DNA from: Nocardia brasiliensis IFM 10847 | GTDB lineage: Bacteria > Actinomycetota > Actinomycetes > Mycobacteriales > Mycobacteriaceae | Direction: 5' to 3' | Length of the DNA: 64,000 nt | Assembly: GCF_000710915.1 (NCBI RefSeq) | Contig: NZ_BAUA01000075.1 | Span: 62,001 to 126,000, forward strand | Shown: piece by piece, positions 34,472 through 43,871 of the stretch | How the letters are laid out: every line of letters begins with the position of its first letter | How positions within the stretch are numbered: position 1 is the stretch's first letter | Made by a program: the position numbers and the translations under genes | Notes under the pieces: generated by a model | What the model saw: only the letters and a program-made list of their open reading frames with translations | Databases searched by the model: none | What the model was told of the DNA's origin: nothing

Positions 34472-34846
34472 GGTGGTTGCTCCATCGATGTGAAATCGAC
34501 CGGAAACGACCGCACATGGCAAGTCCGGCAACAAGACCGACGCATACCAGCGGACCGTTTCCGGTCGCCGGCAGGGGAAAGAGGTCAAGCGGCAGCGACC
34601 GGCGAGCTGAGAGCTCGCGCGGCCGCGGCAGAGATTCCCGAGTTGACCTTCATAGAGGCACGGTAGCAACCACGCCATGCAGAGCACGACCGATTTTCGG
34701 CCCTCCGCCGTCCAGCATCGGCGGTTCGATCCTGGCGTGCACAGGTAGTCAGCGTAGGCAGTAGCCTGCTGCTGCCAGTCATCGACAACGCCAGACCCTG
34801 CCCGCTGGTTTTGGCGTCGCGACCGGGTAGCTCGATCGAGAATCGA
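34472..34846. promoter_or_regulatory. Divergent intergenic region, AlaRS-like / membrane protein
   Basis: About 375 bases with no credible gene. Promoters for both divergent genes should be here. No palindrome or clear promoter was identified. Confidence 0.35.
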
Positions 34847-35404
34847 ATGATGACATCGTCTGGGGGATCCGCTGGCAAGTCGAGGGGGCTCGACCTCGAT
34901 GCCGTTCGCTGGCATATCGGCAGGGAAGATCAGTTGCGCGCTGCGGTGTCGACGCGAGCAGGCGCGGTATTGAGTACGAACGCGCTGGTGATTGCCGGTA
35001 CGGCCCTGTCGTTTTCGTTGCGGGACGCGCGCCGCCCGAATCTGGCGATGCTGTGCACGACACTGGGCGCGCTGCTGTTGGTGGCGGGGTCGGTGATATT
35101 CGCGTCGATGGCCTTGATCACGTTGCGGCGCACCGATCGTCAGTTCTTCGGACCGAGAGCGGACGCTTCGGCTGTCTACTACTACACCGGGATCAGCGAC
35201 CAGTGGTCTACCTTCGACGCGTTCCGGGAATCAGTCATGAACCAATCCCAGGAGCAACAGTTCCGGGGCGCACTGGTCGAGCTCTGGCGCGCCGCCAACC
35301 TGCACCGCTACCGATACCGCAAACTGCGCACCGCGGCCTGGCTACTCCTCGGAGCCCTCGGCATGCTGCTGGTCACGGTGTGGATCGCCGCCGTCGCCCC
35401 GTAA
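34847..35404 (+). CDS. Three-helix membrane protein, SLATT/Pycsar-effector-like
   Basis: 185 residues from the ATG at 34847. A soluble helix (DLDAVRWHIGREDQLRAAVS) leads into two membrane segments (AVLSTNALVIAGTALSFSL and LCTTLGALLLVAGSVIFASM), then a soluble middle of about 75 residues with YYYTGISDQWSTFDAF, and a third membrane helix (AAWLLLGALGMLLVTVWIAA) at the end. The pattern of a charged helix, STRAGAVLSTNA and paired membrane helices recalls 2TM effector domains (SLATT, Pycsar-type) of nucleotide-signalling defence systems. No cyclase gene is adjacent, so this is only a structural resemblance. Start codon uncertain; a TTG at 34811 is in frame. Confidence 0.6.
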   Translation: MMTSSGGSAGKSRGLDLDAVRWHIGREDQLRAAVSTRAGAVLSTNALVIAGTALSFSLRDARRPNLAMLCTTLGALLLVAGSVIFASMALITLRRTDRQFFGPRADASAVYYYTGISDQWSTFDAFRESVMNQSQEQQFRGALVELWRAANLHRYRYRKLRTAAWLLLGALGMLLVTVWIAAVAP

Positions 35405-35639
35405 TCTTGCTGTGCGCGAGGCGAGAACGCTCGACTCCGCTGCTGCACACCGGTCGCTACCGCCCAGATTCGCGTCTCGTCGACCGCGCGCGAAACAATG
35501 TTCCGGCTAGCAGTCAGGCGCGGGCGAACGCGTACGCATGCAGATGTGCGTATCAGCAGTCCTGGCCTGGGTCTGAGTCACGTTGTGCCGCAATCATTCT
35601 GTAGACCGGAGCCGATTCGCGCGGTAGCGTCACGAGGTC

Positions 35640-36092
35640 ATGGCCTTGGTTGACCCCACCTATATCGGCGTGATGTCTGCGGCGATCTCCCTCGGTGGTG
35701 CGGCGCTGACATGGCGCAACGCGAGGGGCGCGAGAATGCACACCGGCTTCGAGCTGGCTCGATCGCTGTACGGTTCGCTGACATCGCCTCAAATGTGCGA
35801 TGCCCGTGATGTTTTGGGCTTCGAAGGTGTACTCATCGGCAGAGAAAGCCTGCTCGGCCAGAAACGGATGAACGGCACCGAACCAGCGGTCCGCTACCTC
35901 GACAACGCGATTCGATGGCATGTGCAGGAGTGGGCGAAACGCTGGCCCGAACTCCGTCAGCAGATAAAAGACCATGTCAGAGATCTAGACGATCATCATT
36001 CGCTCACGAGCTTTATCGGTCTGGCTGCCGCTGTATTGCACGATTCCCCAGAGGTTGCCGAACTCTTTGAACTGCTTGCCGACCCGCAATAG
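35640..36092 (+). CDS. Small hypothetical protein with one N-terminal membrane helix
   Basis: 150 residues. One hydrophobic segment at the start (YIGVMSAAISLGGAALTW) is followed by a basic RNARGARM stop-transfer and a helical cytosolic domain (FELARSLYGSLTSPQMCDAR; YLDNAIRWHVQEWAKRW). I recognise no family. It lies 235 nt downstream of the three-helix membrane protein on the same strand and may act with it. The ribosome binding site is weak (GAGG too close to the ATG). Confidence 0.55.
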   Translation: MALVDPTYIGVMSAAISLGGAALTWRNARGARMHTGFELARSLYGSLTSPQMCDARDVLGFEGVLIGRESLLGQKRMNGTEPAVRYLDNAIRWHVQEWAKRWPELRQQIKDHVRDLDDHHSLTSFIGLAAAVLHDSPEVAELFELLADPQ

Positions 36093-36510
36093 TCGTCGAA
36101 AACTTGGCACCTCTCGCATATGCCCACATTCTGCCGAACACGTCGGCGAGCCGGCCAGGGAATTCAAGCAATTGTCCCGGCCGACAATGCATCCCTCGGG
36201 TACGCCGCGAATATCCGCCGGACCTCATCTTCCGAACGGCATTGCCGCCGGCGTCCGACGAGTTCGCACATCCGACTGCTACGCTTCTCGGCGAAGAAAA
36301 CCATTCCGGCGGACAACCGCCGCAGGCGGCAGGAGACGACACCGGATGAGTCCGCGATCAACCGGACGCCGATCAGAGCGTCGTGCGCCGACATGGACCA
36401 GCGGTCACATCGTCCCAGCCCACTGACCCGGCGACCCTGACACGTCCGCGTCAGCCCACCCTTCAACTTACCGCGAATAAATTAACATAACTGAGAGTAA
36501 ATCGGACCTG
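36093..36510. other. Intergenic region upstream of the TetR gene
   Basis: About 420 bases in which short frames on both strands have no recognisable domain. The last 40 bases are AT-rich (AATAAATTAACATAACTGAG) and probably hold the TetR promoter and its autoregulatory site. Confidence 0.35.
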
Positions 36511-37158
36511 ATGGCAGACGACAATCGCTTGCAACGCACCTATCGCTCCCCGGTGCGCGAGGAGGCTGCGCGGCGCACCCGGGACATCGTGGTGCGAGCC
36601 GCGATGCAGGTGTTTGCCGAACGCGGCTACGCCGGTGCCACCATCGATCAGATCGCGACCTGCGCCGGCGTCTCCCGTCCGACGGTGTTCGCCGCGGGCA
36701 ACAAGGCCCAATTGTTCGCGCTCGCCCGCCAATACGTAGACAACGACGGTGACGTCGCCGAAGCCGATTCGACGATGGCGCAAATCCTCACGATCGCCGA
36801 CCCCCGTCGCCTGCTCGAGCAATTCGCCGAGCACACGGCCGCGATCATGCAGCGAGCACGGCCGTTGCAGGGAGTGCTCGAACAGGCCGCGGGCACCGAG
36901 CCCGAGCTGGCGGAACTCCTGCAATCGACGCAACAACAACTGCTCGACACGGCCGGTAGCGTCGTGGCCGCCGTCGCGGCGACCCGATCGCTGCGCCGAG
37001 GGATCTCACGCCGCACAGCGACCGACGTGCTCTGGTTACAACTCCAGTACACGAACTATCAGCGCTTGGTCGACGAACGCGGCTGGAGCCACCGGGAATT
37101 CGAGCGATGGCACGCCACGGCGATGATCGCCACCCTGCTCGAACCGCGCCACGAATAA
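36511..37158 (+). CDS. TetR-family transcriptional regulator
   Basis: 215 residues. The N-terminal helix-turn-helix is typical (RTRDIVVRAAMQVFAERGYA, TIDQIATCAGVSRPTVF), with a helical ligand-binding C-terminus (MAQILTIADPRRLLEQFAEH). The ATG at 36511 lies just after an AT-rich promoter-like stretch. The convergent SDR gene 127 nt downstream carries a palindrome (GTTAATATTAAC) upstream of its start, and the TetR leader contains the related ATTAACATAAC; the regulator may bind both. Confidence 0.87.
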   Translation: MADDNRLQRTYRSPVREEAARRTRDIVVRAAMQVFAERGYAGATIDQIATCAGVSRPTVFAAGNKAQLFALARQYVDNDGDVAEADSTMAQILTIADPRRLLEQFAEHTAAIMQRARPLQGVLEQAAGTEPELAELLQSTQQQLLDTAGSVVAAVAATRSLRRGISRRTATDVLWLQLQYTNYQRLVDERGWSHREFERWHATAMIATLLEPRHE

Positions 37159-37285
37159 CCAGCCGCGCCGCCGCTGCGGGACAGCGCCCCGGAAACGCCG
37201 AGGCGAGCGAATTGCACTATAAAGCAACCCCTTTCGCCGAACTCGCGACTCATGCCGACGGTTGGCAGCGCTCCGCCGCGCCCGC

Positions 37286-38005
37286 TCAGCCAGTCATGGT
37301 CAACAACGCACCGTGCACATGGGCAGCCCGGCGGGAAACGAGAAACCGGATGGCCTCCGCGACCTCCGCAGGCCCGTTACAGTCCTGCGGCGCCTCGCCC
37401 GGACGCAGTTCCCGAGGCGGGGCGAGCAGGTCGCCGGGATCCACGAAATTCACCCTGACGCCGCTCGGCCCGTACTCGGCCGACCACCACCTGGTCAACT
37501 CGACCAGAGCCGCCCGCGCCGCCCGCGCCCCACCATTGTCCGGCGTACCCGTCCGAACACCGAACCCACCGACGTTGACGATCGCCCCGACGCCACGCGC
37601 CGCCATCGATGGGGCGAGCGCACCCGCCAACAACAAAGGCACCCGCACATTCAGATTGAACACGGTGTCGAACACGTCCTCGGTCGAACCGTAATCAGCT
37701 TCCCCGGCATTGTTGACCAGCACCCGCACCGGGACGCCGGACAACAATCGGGGTATCTCCCCGATCAACCGAGGCGCCGCCGCAGGATCTTCGAGATCGG
37801 CCACCAGATCGACCGCCCGGCCCCCGGACCACTCGATCAATTTGCAGGTCTCCGCCACAGCGGTGCCGTCACCACCGCAAGCCAGCACCGAATATCCATC
37901 CGCTGCCAGCCGCAATGCGGCTTCCCGCCCGATCCCACCCGACGAACCGGCAACCACTGCCCACTCCCCCCGGCTCCGAACATCCCCCACCAAGGCTTCA
38001 GCCAT
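37286..38005 (-). CDS. Short-chain dehydrogenase/reductase-like protein with degenerate active site
   Basis: A 239-residue Rossmann protein. The cofactor motif is intact (VVAGSSGGIGREAAL, then LVNNAGEADYG). The usual catalytic YxxxK is missing: the segment reads TPDNGGARAARAALVELTR, where the Tyr position is Ala and the Lys position is Arg. It may have lost dehydrogenase activity and keep a binding role, or be an atypical SDR. The ATG at 38005 has AAGGAG upstream. It faces the TetR gene and is probably controlled by it. Confidence 0.75.
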   Translation of the reverse strand: MAEALVGDVRSRGEWAVVAGSSGGIGREAALRLAADGYSVLACGGDGTAVAETCKLIEWSGGRAVDLVADLEDPAAAPRLIGEIPRLLSGVPVRVLVNNAGEADYGSTEDVFDTVFNLNVRVPLLLAGALAPSMAARGVGAIVNVGGFGVRTGTPDNGGARAARAALVELTRWWSAEYGPSGVRVNFVDPGDLLAPPRELRPGEAPQDCNGPAEVAEAIRFLVSRRAAHVHGALLTMTG

Positions 38006-38119
38006 CCGACGTCATCTCCTTTTTGCTTGCGCCGCTTGGTGACTCCGTCCGCCACCACCGGCGGCACAGGTGCGCGAAGGCTGGGGCAGGAGAACAGGTC
38101 CGCCCCTGAATGTTGCTTC

Positions 38120-38131
38120 GTTAATATTAAC
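38120..38131. promoter_or_regulatory. Perfect AT-rich palindrome upstream of the SDR gene
   Basis: GTTAATATTAAC, a 12-bp palindrome 115 nt upstream of the SDR start within the 354-base region (38006-38359) that separates the SDR from the STAND unit. In this GC-rich DNA it stands out and is a candidate TetR operator. The rest of the region shows no gene. Confidence 0.5.
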
Positions 38132-38359
38132 CTGTCAAGACTGAAGCTGCCCGGCACGCGAGATGACCCACGGGCCCTGAGGACGTCCGGGACCAGTATC
38201 CCCGTCTGACCGCCGCGGAGCCGCGTCCCGGTCCGCCCTCGACCCTCCTGAAGTGGACCGACACGATCACGAGACATCGGCCTGCGGTGATCATGCCGCG
38301 TTTACTTCCTTGCCCTCGAAAAGGTTCTGCCCGTACACCTCTCAGGTAGCATCGGCCAG

Positions 38360-38911
38360 GTGGAGGAATTTCTGTCGCTGGCGGCGTTGGGTACGGTCGC
38401 GTTGTCCGAGGGCGTCAGATTTCTCTACGACCAGGCAGGTGAGTTGCTCCGGCGGCGACGCGCACGTGCGGGTTCGGACACGGAGTCGGAGACGGGCACG
38501 GACCGCGAGACGCCGCCGATCGTGACCGAACCCGAACAACTCCCCGCGCCGGACATGGCACAGGTGCAGCGATTCGAACCCGAACTGCGTGCGTTGCGCG
38601 GCGATCTGCACGAATACGCGGCCGGTGTGGATCCGGTCGCGCCGTCGGACGAACGCTTGCTCCACCTCGTCGACGCACTGCGTCGGGTGCTGGAGACGAT
38701 CCACGGTACGCCGCTCGTGTTCGCGGGCGAAGGGCGAGAATCGGCGCAGGTGCGCGGCAGCATCGACGCGGACCAGGTAGCAGGCTACGTGGCCGCGGTG
38801 CGCGCCGACCGCGCCGAGGGCACGATCGAGGGCCACACGCGGGTTCGCGAAGTGGTTGCGGGAGGGCAAGCCATTGGAGTCGATCTCGGAGCCGACCGCC
38901 GGGAGCGGTGA
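38360..38911 (+). CDS. Small partner protein of the STAND ATPase
   Basis: 183 residues from a GTG. The first 35 residues form an amphipathic or membrane-associated helix (FLSLAALGTVALSEGVRFLY) ending in RRRRAR. A charged, disordered segment follows, then a helical domain (LRALRGDLHEYAAGVDPVAP; LLHLVDALRRVLETIHG). No ribosome binding site is close; TAGCAT 7 nt upstream could be a -10 box giving a leaderless mRNA. The STAND ATPase gene overlaps its 3' end by 38 nt, so the proteins are made together. I recall similar helix-plus-NACHT pairs in Streptomyces, with no assigned function. Confidence 0.65.
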   Translation: MEEFLSLAALGTVALSEGVRFLYDQAGELLRRRRARAGSDTESETGTDRETPPIVTEPEQLPAPDMAQVQRFEPELRALRGDLHEYAAGVDPVAPSDERLLHLVDALRRVLETIHGTPLVFAGEGRESAQVRGSIDADQVAGYVAAVRADRAEGTIEGHTRVREVVAGGQAIGVDLGADRRER

Positions 38912-41900
38912 CCGCGGGCCGCGACCGTTCGCCGAACTGATCCGGGACCGGGTCGGGCCGGACTTCGTCGAGCGTAAATGGTTGCGGGACAGGGTAGCAG
39001 CGGCAGCCGAGACCAACAGGTACGTCTTGGTGACCGGCGAGCCGGGAGCGGGCAAGACCAGCCTGCTCGCCGGACTGTCGCACGCCCGTCCCGACTGGCT
39101 CCGCTACTTCATCCGTCAGGACAGCCGAACACGGTTGGCAGGCGGGGACATCCAGTCATTTCTGCTGTCCGTCGGCCACCAGCTCGCCCGCGCGCGGCCG
39201 GAACTGTTCGAGCCCGAACGCCTCTCGGTCGTCGTCCGCCAGCACATCGAGACGGTCGCGCACGGCGGTCGATCGATCGGCATCCGTATCGAAGACCTGA
39301 CCGTCTCGCCCTTCCATCGCACCGCCGTCCTCGAGGTGGAACAGCGGATCAATAACGTCGCGGGGACGGTGACCGGTGTCGAAATCGGTTACGCCGCTGT
39401 CGAACCCCGGCTGCTGGAGCCGGATAATCTGGCGCATCTGGCGTTGATCGCGCCGGCCGAAGTTCTGCTCGCGACGGACCCCGCCGCCAGGGTCGTGATC
39501 GCGCTCGACGCGCTCGACGAACTAGCGGACGACCAAGCCGCACCGAGCCTCTTGCGCTGGCTCGCCGACGGACCCGAACTGCCACCGAACATCTGTGTCC
39601 TCATGACTTCTCGGCCACATGCCGGACTCGGTCGACTGCGATCCGCGCGTATCGGACAGCTCGCTGAGATACCCATCGATCCGGGCTCCCCAGAGGTGGC
39701 CGACGACCTCGTCGGCTACGCCCGGCGGGTACTCGGCACCGAGCCGATCGCGGCGGCCGCACGCGCACAGGGCTATCTGCTCGATCAATTCCACCGTGAT
39801 GCCGTCGGCCGCGCCGACGGAAACTTTCTCTACCTGTCCACCTATGCGCGGGCACTGACCGACGCCCTCGCCGAGGATGCGCCCCAGACCGCGCGGCTGC
39901 TCGAGGTCGTCGGGCTGCCACCCGGACTCGCCGGTCTGTACACGTATTTCATCGACACCCTGCGCACCGACCTCACCCGGCTCGGCCAACTCGAGATCCG
40001 CGATCCCCGCAATGCCGACGACACGCTGACACCGGCCTGGGAAGGGGTGGTGCAGCCGATTCTCGGCGTGCTCGCGGTGGCCGCAGACCCGTTGACCACG
40101 GATGAACTCAGCACGCTGGCCGGCGTGCGGGTCTGGCCGAGTTCGGTACGCAACATCCTGGCCCGACTGCGCTGGCTGCTCGACGTCCGCGACGATCGAA
40201 TCACCCTATATCACAACTCGATCGGCGAATTCCTCACCAGCGAGCCGATCCGCCGGCAGCGACCCGAGTACGCGGTCGACGCTCAGGAGTGGCACGAGCG
40301 CATCGTCCGCCACTACCGCGGCCGCGCCGCCGCCTGGGCCGCCGTCGACTGGGACAGTGTCGACCGCTACGGGCTCATTCATCTCGGCAGGCACCTGGCC
40401 GGCAGCCGCGCCGCCGTCGCATCGGAGCTACCCGACCTCGTCTGTCCCGGGCTGCGGCGCGCCATCCGAACCACCCTCGGCAGCGACCGCCACTTCCTCG
40501 GACTGGTCGAACTCGCCGCAGAGCGAGTTCTCGAAAGCCCCTCGCTGACAACGGGATTACCGGCGATCCTGTATTTGGGCGTGGTCCGCCGGCAAGCGCT
40601 GCGCTCGGTGCACGACGTGGTGCCCGGCGTTCTCGGCCTCCTGGCTCGGATGGGGCGCACCGAGGTAGCGATCGAGCATGTGCTCGCAGTGCCGCCGTCG
40701 TATCAGCAGTTCCTGGGCATGCACGAGATCGTGCGGCAGACGCCGCGAGGTGCGAGCGACGCCCGCCTACGCGACCTGTTGGTGCAGTGCGCGTTGACGG
40801 TACCGGCAAGCGAGATCGGCACGCTGCAACCGGCCCAGTACCCGCTGCGATGGGCCGCGACGGCTATCGCGCCGTACGATCTCGACCGCGCACTCGTGCT
40901 GTGGGAGCGAGCCCGGCGACCCAACTCCGGCTGGCGCGAAGACCACCCGCCGGACGACTTGTATCGCGCGGCCGCGGCGATCACTGACGACCGCGCGGCA
41001 CGGGCACTCGTCGCCGCGATCCGGACCGATCGAGCCGGTGACTACCTGGATCTCGCCGTCCGCGCCGACACCGGGGACGTGCCGGAACTGCTTCGCCTGG
41101 CCGAGTCGAGTCTGATCGAAGCCGGCACGGCGGGCCGTTTGCATTGCCGCGCCAGGCTTTTCCGGGCCTGGCTGCCGCACGACGCGGCCCGTGCCGATCG
41201 GCATCGGGCGCAGTTGCTGGCGGAGGTCGAGCAGGGCAGCGACGACGCGGGCGCGCTCGGGCGCGGCTTGGTCGACGCCGCCACCGAATTGGCCGACACC
41301 GATCGGGCGACGGCTCAGCACCTGCTCGGCCGCCTCTCGACCGTCCCCGTCAACGGCCACACCGAAGAGGCGTTTCTGCGTGCGGCACGCCTGCAGGCGA
41401 GCTGGGGCGCCGTATTCGAGAGTGGACGGCTGCTGCACCAACTCTACGAGTGGAACAACTCCATCTGGAGCCGAGTCGAGCGCGCCTCGGTGGTAGCGGA
41501 GTTCGACACGGCCGACGCGGTGGGAATGCTCGAGGACGCGCACACCGCGATTCCCGCACACCAGCCGGATCTGGACGTCATCAGCCGAATGCACCGAGAG
41601 AGCCAGTTGCGGAGTGTCGCATTGGGTTTGGCCGAGTTCGATCTCGGCCGAGCTGCAGCGGTAGCCAGGGAGCTGACGGAAACCACCTGGTCTCGAATGA
41701 ATACGGACCGCTACAGCGTCCTCGCGCTGCTCGCGCATCGTCACCTGGACGTCGGCGACACCGAGCAGGCGACCGTGCTGCTGCACGAATGCCTCAACCA
41801 TCCCGGCGGGGTCCGCCCGCTGGTCGACGCCCCGAAAACGGTGCCGTTCCGACTTGCGGACAGCGAGCGGGCCGACGTACCGGGTGCGCGGGAATTCGCC

Positions 41901-43238
41901 CTCGTGTATCTGCACAATCACATGCGCGACTGGGCGACGCTGTGCCGCACCCGCTTCTACCACTCACCGGGCGACGTGGTCCGCGCGCTGGCGCCCGGAC
42001 CGAGAGCGATCGCAAACCCCTACAGCTGGGCACGCACCACCCGGGTCTTCGCCCAACACCTCGCTCGTCATGATCTGCCGCGGGCGATCGCCCTGGTCGA
42101 CGCGCTGACCGACGACGGAGAGCGGGTCGTCGGCTTGGCCACGATGTTCCAGTTCGCCGCGAGCGTCGCCGTCGACAGCACCGACGAAACAGCGAACAAC
42201 ATGTGGGCGCAGTTCGGTACGGCGCTCGCCCGAATGCGGCGCTACGAATGGGTTTTCGATGACGAGCTCGATGCGACTCCCTTCGCCTACGTGCGCCCGG
42301 ACCATCGCACGCGATTCGACGCCGCCTTCTGGCTCATCCCGTACGAGGCCGATTCCGCCATGGCGTTGCTGTCCCAGAGTGGAGCGCGATATCTGACCGA
42401 CGCCTTCGCGATGGTGTTCGGCTACGAGGGTTCGTCGGGATACATGATCAGCGCGGTGCATGGCAACCCACCGTTCCCGCCTTATCGGCAGTTGCACGCC
42501 GCGACGCTGTCCGTGCCCTCGCACGGAACCGGATTCGACGAGTTGCTGTGGAGCATCAGCAGCGCGATGGCCTGGGTCCATGAACACCTGATCATCTCGA
42601 GTACCCGACAGCCGACGGTGTCCGCGCCGATGCCACGCATCCCCGACCCGCTCTACGCCGCGCTGGTGGACCTGCTGTTCCATCCGCCGGGCAGGGACCC
42701 ATATCGGGACTTCACCGATCGAGTCCGCGAGCTGATGACCGGCGACCGACTGCCCGCGGTCGCGGGCCTGGTCGCGTTCGCCGCGGCGCTCCTCCCGGCG
42801 GGCGACGCACTTATTCGCGAACTCAGCATGGAGATTCTCGCCGAGGCGCGCCGCCGCGATCGGGCCACCCGTGTCGTCACGCTGCTCCAGTTCGCGGTAT
42901 CGCAGACCTGTGCCGCGCTGGTCGACCCGGTCGAATTGCTCACGGACGCAGCCACACTCGACCTCGACCCGGATCTGTCCGTATACCACGAGGTGATCAC
43001 CGAACTGTTTCCCGTGCTGCTGGACCGGGCTCCGGCGTTCGCTTTGCGTCAGCTCTATGCCGCCCTGCGCGACAACTGGGCCCTGGCGATGGCGCTACTC
43101 GAGCGTGGCGCCGAGCCGCTTCTCGCGGCCCTCGGTGTCGACGTGGTCGAAGTCCTGCATGCCGAAATCCGCCGAGCGGTGGCCTGCGTCGCCGACGACG
43201 GTACGGCGCCGACACTGGTGGACGGCGTGGATCTTTGA
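38874..43238 (+). CDS. Giant STAND/NACHT-like P-loop ATPase with helical repeats
   Basis: 1454 residues. The N-terminus (RPFAELIRDRVGPDFVERKW) leads into a P-loop ATPase: Walker A VTGEPGAGKTSLLAG at about residue 53, Walker B ARVVIALDALDELADD at about 205 and a sensor-like CVLMTSRPHAG shortly after; a winged-helix-like part includes DRITLYHNSIGEFLTSEPIR near residue 445. The remaining 1000 residues are alpha-helical repeats (TPR/HEAT-like), the usual ligand-sensing half of STAND proteins. The TTG at 38874 is preferred because GGGAGGG lies 7 nt upstream; it overlaps the partner gene. Bacterial NACHT/Avs STANDs sense phage proteins and trigger abortive infection; here no effector domain is fused, so the small partner may provide it. 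Function is inference. Confidence 0.8.
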   Translation: MESISEPTAGSGDRGPRPFAELIRDRVGPDFVERKWLRDRVAAAAETNRYVLVTGEPGAGKTSLLAGLSHARPDWLRYFIRQDSRTRLAGGDIQSFLLSVGHQLARARPELFEPERLSVVVRQHIETVAHGGRSIGIRIEDLTVSPFHRTAVLEVEQRINNVAGTVTGVEIGYAAVEPRLLEPDNLAHLALIAPAEVLLATDPAARVVIALDALDELADDQAAPSLLRWLADGPELPPNICVLMTSRPHAGLGRLRSARIGQLAEIPIDPGSPEVADDLVGYARRVLGTEPIAAAARAQGYLLDQFHRDAVGRADGNFLYLSTYARALTDALAEDAPQTARLLEVVGLPPGLAGLYTYFIDTLRTDLTRLGQLEIRDPRNADDTLTPAWEGVVQPILGVLAVAADPLTTDELSTLAGVRVWPSSVRNILARLRWLLDVRDDRITLYHNSIGEFLTSEPIRRQRPEYAVDAQEWHERIVRHYRGRAAAWAAVDWDSVDRYGLIHLGRHLAGSRAAVASELPDLVCPGLRRAIRTTLGSDRHFLGLVELAAERVLESPSLTTGLPAILYLGVVRRQALRSVHDVVPGVLGLLARMGRTEVAIEHVLAVPPSYQQFLGMHEIVRQTPRGASDARLRDLLVQCALTVPASEIGTLQPAQYPLRWAATAIAPYDLDRALVLWERARRPNSGWREDHPPDDLYRAAAAITDDRAARALVAAIRTDRAGDYLDLAVRADTGDVPELLRLAESSLIEAGTAGRLHCRARLFRAWLPHDAARADRHRAQLLAEVEQGSDDAGALGRGLVDAATELADTDRATAQHLLGRLSTVPVNGHTEEAFLRAARLQASWGAVFESGRLLHQLYEWNNSIWSRVERASVVAEFDTADAVGMLEDAHTAIPAHQPDLDVISRMHRESQLRSVALGLAEFDLGRAAAVARELTETTWSRMNTDRYSVLALLAHRHLDVGDTEQATVLLHECLNHPGGVRPLVDAPKTVPFRLADSERADVPGAREFALVYLHNHMRDWATLCRTRFYHSPGDVVRALAPGPRAIANPYSWARTTRVFAQHLARHDLPRAIALVDALTDDGERVVGLATMFQFAASVAVDSTDETANNMWAQFGTALARMRRYEWVFDDELDATPFAYVRPDHRTRFDAAFWLIPYEADSAMALLSQSGARYLTDAFAMVFGYEGSSGYMISAVHGNPPFPPYRQLHAATLSVPSHGTGFDELLWSISSAMAWVHEHLIISSTRQPTVSAPMPRIPDPLYAALVDLLFHPPGRDPYRDFTDRVRELMTGDRLPAVAGLVAFAAALLPAGDALIRELSMEILAEARRRDRATRVVTLLQFAVSQTCAALVDPVELLTDAATLDLDPDLSVYHEVITELFPVLLDRAPAFALRQLYAALRDNWALAMALLERGAEPLLAALGVDVVEVLHAEIRRAVACVADDGTAPTLVDGVDL

Positions 43239-43271
43239 TCGCTCCGGCGGTTGCGTGTCCGCGACGATGGT

Positions 43272-43306
43272 GGTGGCCTGCCGACGCGATTGCTCGGCAG
43301 GCCACC
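43272..43306. terminator. Strong bidirectional hairpin terminator
   Basis: GGTGGCCTGCCGA and its exact complement form a 13-bp stem with a 9-base loop between the convergent STAND ATPase and bacterioferritin genes. Confidence 0.75.
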
Positions 43307-43329
43307 GCCGTCGACTACCGCGCCGCCGC

Positions 43330-43812
43330 TCAGTCCCCTTCGGGAATGTCGGTGTAGCGCTGCAGGTACAGCTGCTCGCCGAGCTTTTCCAGCAGGGCGA
43401 GTTCGGTTTCCAGATAGTCGACGTGGTGCTCCTCGTCTTCGAGGATCGCCTCGAAGATGCGGGCGGAGGTCACGTCGCCGCGGGAACGCATCAGCTCGAT
43501 GCCGCCGCGCAACCGCTCTACGGCTTCGAGCTCGATCTGCAGGTCGGCCTTCAGCTGTTCGGGCACGGTCTGGCCGATGCGCAGCGGGTTCAGCTTCTGA
43601 TAGTTGGGCAGCCCGTCGAGGAAGAGGATGCGGTCAGTGAGGATCTCCGCATGCTTCATCTCATCGATGGACTCGTAGCGGGTGTGTTTGGCGAGCTTGG
43701 TGAAACCCCAGTTCGCCTGCATTTTGGCGTGCAGGAAGTACTGGTTGATCGCGGTGAGTTCCGCGGTCAGTTGCTCGTTGAGCACATTGATGATGTCCTT
43801 GTCGCCTTCCAT
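43330..43812 (-). CDS. bfr: Bacterioferritin
   Basis: A 160-residue ferritin-like protein storing iron in a 24-mer with haem. The N-terminus MEGDKDIINVLNEQLTAELT followed by AINQYFLHAKM is typical, and ferroxidase ligands are seen in ELTAIN, DEMKHAE and DEEHHVDYLE. The haem-ligand Met lies in the RYESIDEMKHAEILTDRI region. The ATG at 43812 matches the conserved family start; a GTG at 43830 is in frame. Bacterioferritin-associated ferredoxin lies 59 nt upstream on the same strand. Two iron-box-like sites precede that gene, so the pair should answer to IdeR. Confidence 0.94.
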   Translation of the reverse strand: MEGDKDIINVLNEQLTAELTAINQYFLHAKMQANWGFTKLAKHTRYESIDEMKHAEILTDRILFLDGLPNYQKLNPLRIGQTVPEQLKADLQIELEAVERLRGGIELMRSRGDVTSARIFEAILEDEEHHVDYLETELALLEKLGEQLYLQRYTDIPEGD

Positions 43813-43871
43813 GGCCACGGATGGTGTCACACGTCACACCGGGGCTTTCCAGGAAGGATTGCCTATCTCGC

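Noticed and set aside
43272..43306. A CRISPR-like or mobile-element inverted repeat
   Set aside because: A single perfect hairpin between two convergent genes is best explained as a terminator; no repeats of it occur nearby.
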